From Caulobacter sp. BP25 (GTDB lineage Bacteria; Pseudomonadota; Alphaproteobacteria; Caulobacterales; Caulobacteraceae), in assembly GCF_002737755.1 (NCBI RefSeq), contig NZ_PEGH01000002.1, positions 1 to 38,557 on the forward strand: 38,557 bases of DNA, in the 5' to 3' direction. Position 1 is the stretch's first letter. Every line of letters starts with the position of its first letter. Position numbers and translations under genes: made by a program. Shown here piece by piece: positions 14,850 through 23,793 of this stretch. Under the pieces are notes generated by a model that ran no database searches, was not told where the DNA came from, and saw only the letters and a list, made by a program, of their open reading frames with translations.

Positions 14850-16205
14850 ATGATCACCAACCTCAGCCGTCCCCTCGCCGATCTGCTGAACCAAGAACGC
14901 GCCCGCTTCACGGCCGAGCATCCGCGCTCGGCCGCCATGGCCAAGGCGACGGCCGCGCACTGGCGCGGTGGGGCGCCGATGCACTGGATGAACGACTGGG
15001 CCAGCCCCAGCCCGATCTTCGCCGCCCAGGGCGTCGGGGCTCAGATCACTGACGTCGATGGCAAGCTCTATGACGACTTTTGCCTGGGCGACACGCCGTC
15101 GATGTTCGGGCACGGCGACGCCTCGGTGGCCGCCGCCGTCTCCGACCAGATCAAGCGCGGCGCGGGCTTCATGCTGCCGACGCCTTCCGCGGCCATCGTC
15201 GGCAAGCTGCTGGCCGAGCGGTTCGGCCTGCCGCTGTGGCAGGCGGCGACCACGGCCAGCGACGCTAACCGCGCGGCGATCCGCTGGGCGCGAGCGGTCA
15301 CCGGCCGGCCGGTCGTCCTGGTGTTCGACGGCTGCTACCACGGCATGGTCGATGACGCCTTCGTGGTGCTGAAGGACGGCCAACCGGTGATGAAGCCGGG
15401 CCTGCTGGGCCAGGTCCACGACCTGACCGCCACCACCTGGGTCGTGCCGTTCAACGACCTCGCCGCCTTGGGAAACGCCCTAGCCTCCGACCAGGTGGCC
15501 GCTGTCCTGGCCGAGCCGGTGATGACCAACTGCGGCATGATCCTGCCCCAGCCCGGCTTCCACGAGGCCCTGCGCCGCCTGACCCGCGACGCCGGGACCC
15601 TGCTGATCATCGACGAGACCCATACGATCTCGACCGGCCCCGGCGGCTACACCCGCGCCCATGGCCTGGAGCCGGACGTTTTCGTGCTGGGCAAGGCCAT
15701 CGCCGGCGGAGTGCCGGCGGCAGTGTGGGGCGTCACCGCCGAGCTCTCGGCCCGGATGGACGACGCCCAGGCCCGGATTGGCCCTGGCCAGTCAGGCATC
15801 GGCACCACGCTGTCGGGCAACGCGCTGGCCATGGCGGCCATGCGGGCGATGCTGACCGACGTGATGACCGACGCTGCCTACGGCAAGATGCTGGCCGGCG
15901 CCGAGCGGCTGGTGGCGGGGCTGAACGGCGTGATCAGCGCGCGCAAGCTGCCGTGGTCCGTCGTCCATGTCGGCGCGCGGGTGGAGCTGGTCTTCGCCGA
16001 TCCGCCGCCCAGGAACGCCGCCCAGATGCGAAAAGTGCTGGACCATCAGGCGGTCGAAGCGCTGCATCTGTGGCTGATCAACCGAGGGGTGCTGATCGCG
16101 CCCTTCCACAACATGATGCTGGTCTCGCCCGTCACCGACGACGCGGCGATCGACCGGCTGGTCGCGGCCGTGGATGGCTTCGCGGCGGAGATGGGAAACG
16201 CATGA
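14850..16205 (+). CDS. Class III aminotransferase of unassigned specificity
   Basis: The 451-residue PLP enzyme has the class III fold and is closest by eye to the glutamate-1-semialdehyde aminotransferase-like branch: DDFCLGDTPSMFGHG, AIRWARAVTGRPVVLVFDGCYHG, IIDETHTISTGPGGYTRAHG and the lysine in VFVLGKAIAGG. It differs from the usual SGSEA pattern, with TTASDANRAAIR at that place. The intact cofactor lysine suggests it is active. Position between gabD and puuA suggests a role in polyamine or GABA nitrogen transfer, possibly as GABA transaminase, but that is inference. The stop overlaps the puuA start (ATGA). Confidence 0.8.
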   Translation: MITNLSRPLADLLNQERARFTAEHPRSAAMAKATAAHWRGGAPMHWMNDWASPSPIFAAQGVGAQITDVDGKLYDDFCLGDTPSMFGHGDASVAAAVSDQIKRGAGFMLPTPSAAIVGKLLAERFGLPLWQAATTASDANRAAIRWARAVTGRPVVLVFDGCYHGMVDDAFVVLKDGQPVMKPGLLGQVHDLTATTWVVPFNDLAALGNALASDQVAAVLAEPVMTNCGMILPQPGFHEALRRLTRDAGTLLIIDETHTISTGPGGYTRAHGLEPDVFVLGKAIAGGVPAAVWGVTAELSARMDDAQARIGPGQSGIGTTLSGNALAMAAMRAMLTDVMTDAAYGKMLAGAERLVAGLNGVISARKLPWSVVHVGARVELVFADPPPRNAAQMRKVLDHQAVEALHLWLINRGVLIAPFHNMMLVSPVTDDAAIDRLVAAVDGFAAEMGNA

Positions 16206-17581
16206 GCCAAGTCGCCGACCTCAAGGAATGCCAGGACTTCCTGGCCGCCAACCCCCAAGTCCGGTTCGTGGAGGTGTTCTTCACCAGCATGACCGGCGTG
16301 CCGCGCGGCAAGCGGCTGCGGGTGCATGAGCTGCCGGCGATCTACGAGTACGGCCGCTTCCTGCCCGGCTCGATCCTGGTGGTCGACACCACCGGCGCCG
16401 ACTGCGAGGACACCGGTCTGGTCTGGGAAGACGGCGACGCCGACCGCCGCGCGCGGCCCGTGCCGGGCACCTTGACCCTGGCGCCGTGGCTGGGTCCCGA
16501 CGTCGCCCAGGTGATGCTGTCGCTGTACGAGCTGGACGGCACGCCCAATGATCTCGACCCGCGCCACGTGCTGCAACGAGTGCTGGACCGCTACGCCGCC
16601 GATGGCCTCACCCCCGTCGCCGCCTGCGAGCTGGAATACTACCTGGTCGATCTTGAGCGTGGCCCCAGCGGCGAGCTTTTGCCCGCCAAGTCGATGCAGA
16701 CGGGCCAGCGGCCCACCGGCATCCAGGTCTACGGCCTGCCGGAGCTGGAGGCTCACGCCCCGTTCCTGCGCGAGCTGTGGGACACGGCCGACACCATCGG
16801 CGTTCCTTTGGAAGGCGCGATTTCGGAGTTCGCCCCGGGCCAGGTCGAGCTGACCCTGATGCACAAGCCCGACGCTCTGCGCGCCGCCGACGACGCGGTG
16901 CTGTACAAGCGCGCCGCCAAGGGCGTCGCTTTGCGCCACGGCTGCGAGGCGACCTTCATGGCCAAGCCGTGGAGCGACCGGGCCGGCAACGGATTCCACG
17001 TCCATCTCAGCGTCAACGACGCGGCGGGCAATAACCTTTGCGCTAGCGAAGACCTCGAGGGCTCGGCCCTGCTCAAGCACGCGATCGGCGGCATGAAGGC
17101 GCTGCTGGGCGAGGGCATGGCGATCCTGGCGCCCAACGCCAACAGCTATCGCCGCTTCAAGGCCAACAGCTACGCGCCCGTCGCCCCGACCTGGGGCGTC
17201 AACAACCGCACGGTCAGTCTGCGCGTGCCCGCCGGTCCGCCCAAGACCCGCCACGTCGAGCACCGCGTCGCCGGCGCCGATGGCAATCCGTACCTGGTGC
17301 TGGCCGTGCTGCTGGCCAGCGCCCACCACGGCATCAAGAACAAGCTCGATCCCGGCCCGGCCGTGGTCGGCGACGGCTACGCGGCGGCGGCCAAGGAGAA
17401 CATCCGGCTGCCGAGCAACTGGTTCGCGGCGGTCGACCTGTTCGAGCAGTCGACCGTGCTGCGCGACTACCTCGGCGACCGTTTCGTGGACATGTTCGTG
17501 TCGGTGAAGCGCACGGAACAGGCGCGTTTCTTCGAGGTGGTCACAGAACTGGATTTCGATTGGTACCTGCGCAACGCCTGA
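16202..17581 (+). CDS. puuA: Gamma-glutamylputrescine synthetase
   Basis: A glutamine-synthetase-fold ligase of 459 residues that joins glutamate to putrescine with ATP. It matches the known E. coli PuuA pattern throughout: TSMTGVPRGKRLRV near residue 30, CELEYYLVD, the ATP-binding block FMAKPWSDRAGNGFHVHLS, APNANSYRRFKANSY and a C-terminal ELDFDWYLRNA. The start ATG overlaps the stop of the preceding aminotransferase, so translation is coupled. An adenylylation-type regulation site is not expected in this subgroup. The potF gene follows after an 80-base gap with a strong hairpin. Confidence 0.92.
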   Translation: MSQVADLKECQDFLAANPQVRFVEVFFTSMTGVPRGKRLRVHELPAIYEYGRFLPGSILVVDTTGADCEDTGLVWEDGDADRRARPVPGTLTLAPWLGPDVAQVMLSLYELDGTPNDLDPRHVLQRVLDRYAADGLTPVAACELEYYLVDLERGPSGELLPAKSMQTGQRPTGIQVYGLPELEAHAPFLRELWDTADTIGVPLEGAISEFAPGQVELTLMHKPDALRAADDAVLYKRAAKGVALRHGCEATFMAKPWSDRAGNGFHVHLSVNDAAGNNLCASEDLEGSALLKHAIGGMKALLGEGMAILAPNANSYRRFKANSYAPVAPTWGVNNRTVSLRVPAGPPKTRHVEHRVAGADGNPYLVLAVLLASAHHGIKNKLDPGPAVVGDGYAAAAKENIRLPSNWFAAVDLFEQSTVLRDYLGDRFVDMFVSVKRTEQARFFEVVTELDFDWYLRNA

Positions 17582-17610
17582 CGGTGCTGCGATGTAGCGT
17601 GAACTCAGCG

Positions 17611-17628
17611 GCGGGCCCTGGGGCCCGC
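17611..17628. other. Strong hairpin between puuA and potF
   Basis: GCGGGCCC and GGGCCCGC pair perfectly around a TG centre, 33 bases before the potF start. With no U-tract it is unlikely to terminate transcription. It may protect the 5' end of a processed potF message, which would suit the high copy number usually needed for a binding protein. Confidence 0.5.
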
Positions 17629-17661
17629 ATTGGACGAAGCGAGAAGGGGAGTTTCGAGACG

Positions 17662-18768
17662 ATGAGCACGATCACCCAGCGGGGACTTCAGAAGGCGGGC
17701 CTGAACCGCCGCTCGCTCCTAACGGCCACCGGCGCGGCCGCGATTGGCCTGACCTTTACGGCCTGCGGCGAGAAGCCCAAACCCGCAGCGGGCGGCGAAG
17801 AGCCCAAGCTGAACTTCTACAATTGGGACACCTATATCGGCGAGACCACGCTGGGCGACTTCAAGAAGGCGACCGGCGTCGACGTGAACATGAGCCTGTT
17901 CGCGACCAACGACGAATTGTTCGCCAAGCTTAAGGCCGGCAATCCCGGCTTTGACGTGATCGTGCCGTCGAACGAGTTCGTGACTCGCATGGGCCAGGCC
18001 GGCCTGCTGGAGCCGCTGGATCACGCCAAGATCCCGAACATGAAGAACATTGAGCCGTCCTTCCTCAATCCGGACTTCGATCCGGGGCGGAAATATTCGA
18101 TGCCCTACACCTGGCTGCTGCTGGGCATCGGCTATCGCAAGAGCAAGGTCCAGGGCGTGCCCGACAGCTGGAAGTGGCTGTTCGACAGCGACAAGTACAA
18201 GGGCCGCATCGCCCTGTTGTCGGAAAGCGCCGACCTGGTGCGGCTGTGCGCCAAGTACCTGGGCCACTCGGTCAACAACATCCCGGCGGACATGCTGCCT
18301 AGGATCGAGCAGATGCTGATCAAGCAGAAGCCGTTCGTGAAGGCCTTCCACGACGACAACGGCCAGGACCTGCTGCTGTCGGGCGAGGTCGATTTGGTTC
18401 TGGAGTACAACGGCGACATCGCCCAGGCGATGAAGGACGATCCGGACATCGACTTCGTGGTTCCCAAGGAAGGGTCCCTGATTAACTCCGACACCCTGTG
18501 CATCCCCAAGGGCGCGCCGCGACCGAACAACGCCCACGCCTTCATCAACTACCTGCTGGATGCGCAGGCCGGGGCCGAGATCAGTAAGACGATCCTGTAC
18601 CCGACCCCGAACGCGGCGGCCAAGGCGCTGATGCCGGACGACTATAAGAACAACAAGGTCATCTTCCCGCCGGCCGACATCATGGCCAAGTGCGAGTACG
18701 GCGCTTTCGAAGGCGCCGAGAAGGCCAGCCAATATGAGGAACTGATCACCCGGGTGCGGGCGGCTTAA
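17662..18768 (+). CDS. potF: Spermidine/putrescine-binding protein of ABC transporter
   Basis: The 368-residue solute-binding protein captures polyamines outside the inner membrane. Its N-terminus NRRSLLTATGAAAIGLTFTACGEKP combines a twin-arginine-like motif with a cysteine after FTA, so it may be a Tat-exported lipoprotein. The mature part begins KLNFYNWDTYIGETTLGDFKKATGV, the PotF/PotD hallmark, and contains DVIVPSNEFV and PYTWLLLGIGYRKS. The ATG at 17662 follows AAGGGGAG. It heads the transporter set potF-potH-potI-potG. Choice between putrescine and spermidine cannot be made from sequence by eye. Confidence 0.93.
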   Translation: MSTITQRGLQKAGLNRRSLLTATGAAAIGLTFTACGEKPKPAAGGEEPKLNFYNWDTYIGETTLGDFKKATGVDVNMSLFATNDELFAKLKAGNPGFDVIVPSNEFVTRMGQAGLLEPLDHAKIPNMKNIEPSFLNPDFDPGRKYSMPYTWLLLGIGYRKSKVQGVPDSWKWLFDSDKYKGRIALLSESADLVRLCAKYLGHSVNNIPADMLPRIEQMLIKQKPFVKAFHDDNGQDLLLSGEVDLVLEYNGDIAQAMKDDPDIDFVVPKEGSLINSDTLCIPKGAPRPNNAHAFINYLLDAQAGAEISKTILYPTPNAAAKALMPDDYKNNKVIFPPADIMAKCEYGAFEGAEKASQYEELITRVRAA

Positions 18769-18776
18769 GTCGCGGA

Positions 18777-18890
18777 AAATCCTCCCCCGAGGGGGGAGGC
18801 GGCCGAAGGCCGGAGGGGGAAGTTCGGGTTGTCCGGTTTCTTCCCCCTCCGCACGCTTCGCGGACACCTCCCCCACTAGGGGGAGGATTT
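18777..18890. repeat. Nested inverted repeat, family E (potF-potH junction)
   Basis: Outer arms AAATCCTCCCCC (18777-18788) and GGGGGAGGATTT (18879-18890) are perfect complements. Inner arms CGGAGGGGGAAG (18811-18822) and CTTCCCCCTCCG (18840-18851) form a second perfect 12-bp pair. The element fills most of the 132-base gap; the potH Shine-Dalgarno GGAGGGG starts at the very next base (18891). Such structures can stall 3' exonucleases and set a higher potF level than potH. Confidence 0.85.
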
Positions 18891-18900
18891 GGAGGGGTCC

Positions 18901-19809
18901 ATGGAACAATCCTGGAAACAGGCCAAAGCCGTCTTCGCCGCGGCGCTGGGACCGCCGCTGGTGTGGCTGGTGCTGTTCTTCCTCGCGCCCATGGCGATCG
19001 TCTGGGCCTACAGCTTCGGCCACAATGCGGGCCTGACCGAGATCGAGATCACCGGCACGTTCCATAACTACGCGCGGGCGATCGAGCCGCTGTATCTGAA
19101 GATTTTCCTGAAGTCGGTGTGGGTGGCGGCGCTGACGACGGCGCTTTGCCTGGTGGCGGGGTTCCCTGTGGCGCTGGCCATCACCTTCGCCTCCGACAAG
19201 ACCAAGGCCTGGCTGCTCTTGCTGGTCATGCTGCCGTTCTGGACGAACCTTCTGATCCGCACCTACGCCCTGATCGCCGTGCTGCGGACCGAGGGCTATG
19301 TGAACCAGGGCCTGGAGTGGCTGTGGAACGGCGGCAGCGGTTTGGCGGCCCTGGTTGGGCTACAGCCGCTGGGCGACTTCCAGCCGCTGGAGCTGCTGCA
19401 CAACAATTTCGCGGTGATCCTGGGCCTGGTCTACGTCCACCTGCCGTTCATGGTGCTGCCGCTGTATTCGGCGCTGGATCGCCTGGACAAGTCGTTGCTG
19501 GAGGCCAGCCTGGACCTCGGCACCGGGCATCTGCGGACGATCTTCAAGGTGGTCGTGCCGCTGGCCATCCCAGGCATCGCCTCTGGCGTGCTGATCACCT
19601 TCATCCCGGCCCTGGGCGCCTATCTGACGCCGGACCTCCTGGGCGGCCCCGACAGCCAGATGATCGCCAACATCATCGAGCGCCAGTTCAAGCGCGCCAA
19701 CGACTGGCCCTTCGGCGCGGCGATGTCGTTCCTGCTGATGTACCTGACCTTCATCGCCATCGCGATCCAGGCGGTGTTGTCCAAGAAGACGCCGGAGGCC
19801 AAGGGATGA
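18901..19809 (+). CDS. potH: Polyamine ABC transporter permease PotH
   Basis: The 302-residue inner-membrane permease has about six hydrophobic segments, the first at PLVWLVLFFLAPMAIVWAY. The ABC-coupling EAA loop is visible as LEASLDLGTGHLRTIFKVVVPLAIPGI near residue 200. This places it as one half of the heterodimeric polyamine channel with PotI. The ATG at 18901 is chosen over a TTG four codons upstream because the Shine-Dalgarno GGAGGGG lies between them. Confidence 0.93.
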   Translation: MEQSWKQAKAVFAAALGPPLVWLVLFFLAPMAIVWAYSFGHNAGLTEIEITGTFHNYARAIEPLYLKIFLKSVWVAALTTALCLVAGFPVALAITFASDKTKAWLLLLVMLPFWTNLLIRTYALIAVLRTEGYVNQGLEWLWNGGSGLAALVGLQPLGDFQPLELLHNNFAVILGLVYVHLPFMVLPLYSALDRLDKSLLEASLDLGTGHLRTIFKVVVPLAIPGIASGVLITFIPALGAYLTPDLLGGPDSQMIANIIERQFKRANDWPFGAAMSFLLMYLTFIAIAIQAVLSKKTPEAKG

Positions 19810-19829
19810 GCTTTCCGATCCGAACCATA

Positions 19830-19962
19830 GCGCCCCCTCCGTCACGCCGCGTATCCGCGGCGCGCCACCTCCCCCGCCTCGCGGGTGAGGAGGGACGGCA
19901 TCCTCCCCCGTGTAACGGGGGAGGTGGATCGACGCCGATAGGCGATGAGACGGAGGGGGCGC
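19830..19962. repeat. Palindromic repeat, family B copy 1 (potH-potI junction)
   Basis: Perfect 14-bp end arms, GCGCCCCCTCCGTC (19830-19843) and GACGGAGGGGGCGC (19949-19962), bracket internal hairpins (CCTCCCCCG/CGGGGGAGG among them). Other copies are at 20836-20966 and 37898-38022, with a rearranged one at 26561-26692. The right arm carries the potI Shine-Dalgarno sequence. Confidence 0.9.
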
Positions 19963-19966
19963 TCTG

Positions 19967-20824
19967 ATGCCGAAACGCTCTCCCCCCGGTCCCCTCGAGT
20001 ACCTGCGCCGCTGGCCCATGCGTCTGTGGCTGGCGGGCGTGTTCCTGTTCCTCTACGCGCCCTTGATCGCCCTGATGGCGTTCAGCTTCAACGACAGCCG
20101 GCGCAACATCGTCTGGAAGGGCTTCACGCTCAAATATTACGAGAAGCTCTTCGAAAACTCCGCGCTGCTGGAGGCCTTCGGCAACAGCCTGACCATCGCG
20201 GCGGTCTCGACCGTGGTCAGCCTGGTGATCGGCGCCCTGGCGGCGCTGGTGCTGTGGCGGTTCCGCTTCCCCGGCAAGACGGCGCTGGACGGGGCCCTGG
20301 CCCTGCCGATCGTGGTGCCCGAGATCTGCATGGGCGTGGCTATGCTGGTGTTCTTCGCCAAGGTCATGCCCTGGCCGCAGGGACTGCCTTGGCCGCTGAA
20401 CCTGGGCGCGATCATCATCGCCCACGTCTCGTTCTCGTTCCCGTTTGTGGCGGTGGTCGTGCGCGCCCGTATGGCCAGCTTCAACCGCGAGATGGAGGAG
20501 GCCGCCCGCGACCTGGGGGCCGGCGAGTTCCGCACCATCAGGGACGTGATCCTACCGCACATGGCGCCGTCGCTGGTGGCCGGCGCTCTGCTGGCCTTCA
20601 CGCTGAGCCTGGACGACTTCGTCATCACCTTCTTCACCGCCGGGCCCGATACGGTGACCTTCCCGGTGAAGGTCTATTCGATGGTCCGCTTCTCGGTGAC
20701 GCCCGAGGTCAACGCGGCCTCGACGGTGCTGATCGTGCTGACCGTGCTGCTGACCGCAGCGGCGCTGAAACTGCAAGGCAACCCGGCCGCCACGGCGGGT
20801 CATGGGGCGGGGGGTGGGAAATGA
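19967..20824 (+). CDS. potI: Polyamine ABC transporter permease PotI
   Basis: A 285-residue inner-membrane permease with about six transmembrane segments (first: LWLAGVFLFLYAPLIALMAFSF). The EAA coupling loop is MEEAARDLGAGEFRTIRDVILPHMAPSL around residue 175. With PotH it forms the membrane channel. The ATG at 19967 is preceded by GGAGGGGG, which is the last part of the family B repeat, 10 bases away. The C-terminal tail is glycine-rich. Confidence 0.93.
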   Translation: MPKRSPPGPLEYLRRWPMRLWLAGVFLFLYAPLIALMAFSFNDSRRNIVWKGFTLKYYEKLFENSALLEAFGNSLTIAAVSTVVSLVIGALAALVLWRFRFPGKTALDGALALPIVVPEICMGVAMLVFFAKVMPWPQGLPWPLNLGAIIIAHVSFSFPFVAVVVRARMASFNREMEEAARDLGAGEFRTIRDVILPHMAPSLVAGALLAFTLSLDDFVITFFTAGPDTVTFPVKVYSMVRFSVTPEVNAASTVLIVLTVLLTAAALKLQGNPAATAGHGAGGGK

Positions 20825-20835
20825 GCATGTTCGCA

Positions 20836-20966
20836 GCGCCCCCTCCGTCTCGCCGCTTCGCGTCGATCCACCTCCCCCGCAGGCGGGGGAGGATGAAGCC
20901 GTCCTCCTCACCCGTAAAACGGGGGAGGTGGCGCGATGCGGATACGCATCGTGACGGAGGGGGCGC
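20836..20966. repeat. Palindromic repeat, family B copy 2 (potI-potG junction)
   Basis: The same 14-bp end arms as copy 1 are at 20836-20849 and 20953-20966. The element begins 11 bases after the potI stop and ends 36 bases before the potG start. The inner part is diverged from copy 1 and includes CCTCCCCCGCAGGCGGGGGAGG-like pairing (split across 20870-20892). Confidence 0.9.
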
Positions 20967-21002
20967 TTTGTTCGGAAACTTTTGTGTCGGGGGACCATCG
21001 AA

Positions 21003-22121
<1,119 letters not shown>

Positions 22122-22129
22122 CGAGAGAA

Positions 22130-22233
22130 GCTGTCATCCCGGGCGAAGCGCAGCGTAGACCCGGGACCACAAGAAACGCTGCGCATCCGGCGGTCCCGGC
22201 TCGGCGCGCTCCGCGCTTGGCCGGGATGACAGC
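22130..22233. repeat. Palindromic repeat, family C copy 1 (potG-spuC junction)
   Basis: Perfect arms GCTGTCATCCCGG (22130-22142) and CCGGGATGACAGC (22221-22233) bracket a roughly 78-base centre with further partial dyads. The second copy lies one gene further on at 23676-23778. Confidence 0.9.
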
Positions 22234-22259
22234 CTAAAACATATCGTCAGGAGCCACCG

Positions 22260-23663
22260 ATGACCGTCCCCATTCGCAACCACGACGTCGCCGAGCTCAA
22301 ACGTCTCGACCTCGCCCACCACCTGCCGGCCCAGGCCGATCACAAGGTGATCTTCGAGCTGGGCGGTAGCCGGATCGTGACCCGAGCCGACGGCTGCTAC
22401 ATCACCGACGGCGACGGCCACCGCATCCTGGACGGCATGGCCGGCCTGTGGTGCGTCAATGTCGGCTATGGCCGCAAGGAGCTGGCCGACGCCGCCTACG
22501 AGCAGATGCTGGAGCTGCCGTACTACAACACCTTCTTCAAGACGGCGACGCCGCCGACCGTGAAGCTGGCGGCCAAGATCGCCGAGAAGATGGGCGGTAA
22601 CCTGACCCACGTCTTCTTCAACTCGTCGGGCTCGGAGGCCAACGACACGGTTTTCCGCCTGGTCCGCCACTATTGGAAGCTGAAGGGCCAGCCCAGCCGC
22701 ACCGCCTTCATCAGCCGCTGGAACGCCTATCACGGCTCGACCGTGGCCGGGGTGTCGCTGGGCGGCATGAAGCACATGCATGTGCAGGGCGACCTGCCGA
22801 TCCCCGGCGTCCACCACGTGATGCAGCCCTATCAATTCGGCGAGGGCTTTGGCGAAGACCCGGCCGCCTTCCGCGATCGCGCCGTGAAGGAGATCGAGGA
22901 CAAGATCCTGGAGGTGGGACCTGAGAACGTCGCAGCCTTCATCGGCGAGCCGGTGCAGGGCGCGGGCGGGGTGATCATCCCGCCGGACGGCTACTGGCCT
23001 GCGGTCGAGGCCCTTTGCCGCAAGTACGGCATCCTGCTGGTCTGCGACGAGGTGATCTGCGGCTTCGGGCGCCTGGGTCAGTGGTTTGGCCACCAGCACT
23101 ACGGCATCAAGCCGGACCTGATCGCCATGGCCAAGGGTTTGTCGTCGGGTTACCTGCCGATCTCGGCCGTGGGCGTGGCCGACCACATCGTCGCCGAGCT
23201 GCGCGAGAAGGGCGGCGACTTCATCCACGGCTTTACGTACTCGGGCCACCCGACCTGCGCGGCCGTGGCGCTCAAGAACATCGAGATCATCGAGCGCGAG
23301 GGCCTGGTCGAACGCGCCCGCGAGGACGCCGGCCCCTATCTCGCCAAGGCCCTGGAGCGGCTGAACGGCCACCCGCTGGTCGGCGAGACCCGGTCTCTGG
23401 GTTTGATCGGCGCGGTCGAGATCGTGCGCGAGAAGGGGACCAATCATCGCTTCCTCGACAAGGAGGGCGAGGCGGGGCCCATCGTCCGCGACATCTGCAT
23501 CAAGAACGGCCTGATGGTCCGCGCCATCCGCGACAGCATCGTCTGCTGCCCGCCGCTGATCATCACCCATGCCGAGATCGACGAACTGGTCGGGATCATC
23601 GAAAAGTCCCTGACCGAGGCCGAACCGATCCTCCGCGCGTTGAAGCTGGGTGCGGTGTCATGA
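22260..23663 (+). CDS. spuC: Putrescine/polyamine:pyruvate aminotransferase
   Basis: The 467-residue class III PLP enzyme matches the SpuC-type diamine transaminases: HVFFNSSGSEANDTVFRLVRHYW, WNAYHGSTVAGVSLGG, ICDEVI-like VCDEVICGFGRLG and the Schiff-base lysine in IAMAKGLSSGYLP. Such enzymes transfer an amino group from putrescine or related diamines to pyruvate, giving 4-aminobutyraldehyde. It starts at the ATG at 22260 after AGGAG. It would work in parallel with the gamma-glutamylation enzymes of the same gene train. Confidence 0.9.
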   Translation: MTVPIRNHDVAELKRLDLAHHLPAQADHKVIFELGGSRIVTRADGCYITDGDGHRILDGMAGLWCVNVGYGRKELADAAYEQMLELPYYNTFFKTATPPTVKLAAKIAEKMGGNLTHVFFNSSGSEANDTVFRLVRHYWKLKGQPSRTAFISRWNAYHGSTVAGVSLGGMKHMHVQGDLPIPGVHHVMQPYQFGEGFGEDPAAFRDRAVKEIEDKILEVGPENVAAFIGEPVQGAGGVIIPPDGYWPAVEALCRKYGILLVCDEVICGFGRLGQWFGHQHYGIKPDLIAMAKGLSSGYLPISAVGVADHIVAELREKGGDFIHGFTYSGHPTCAAVALKNIEIIEREGLVERAREDAGPYLAKALERLNGHPLVGETRSLGLIGAVEIVREKGTNHRFLDKEGEAGPIVRDICIKNGLMVRAIRDSIVCCPPLIITHAEIDELVGIIEKSLTEAEPILRALKLGAVS

Positions 23664-23675
23664 GGGGCGCCTATG

Positions 23676-23778
23676 CTGTCATCCCGGCCGCAGCGAAGCG
23701 GAGAGCCGGGACCACCCGGGGCGCGGCGTTCCTGGCGCTCCCGGATCAGCGCGCTGCGCGCTTGTCCGGGATGACAGC
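23676..23778. repeat. Palindromic repeat, family C copy 2 (spuC-ligase junction)
   Basis: The same 13-bp arms as copy 1 lie at 23676-23688 and 23766-23778. The element begins 13 bases after the spuC stop and ends 16 bases before the next ATG. An open frame runs through it in phase with the downstream gene, but that extension is repeat sequence and not protein-like. Confidence 0.9.
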
Positions 23779-23793
23779 TCGAAAGGTCGCGTC

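Noticed and set aside
16046..17329. Long minus-strand open frame opposite puuA
   Set aside because: Same antisense artefact; puuA on the plus strand is complete with all motifs.
22134..23570. Long minus-strand open frame opposite spuC
   Set aside because: No protein-like sequence, and it begins or ends in repeat sequence; the plus strand has a full aminotransferase.
23650..23793. Upstream extension of the second ligase gene to a start at 23650
   Set aside because: The extension translates a family C repeat and overlaps the spuC stop; the conserved protein begins at the ATG at 23794.
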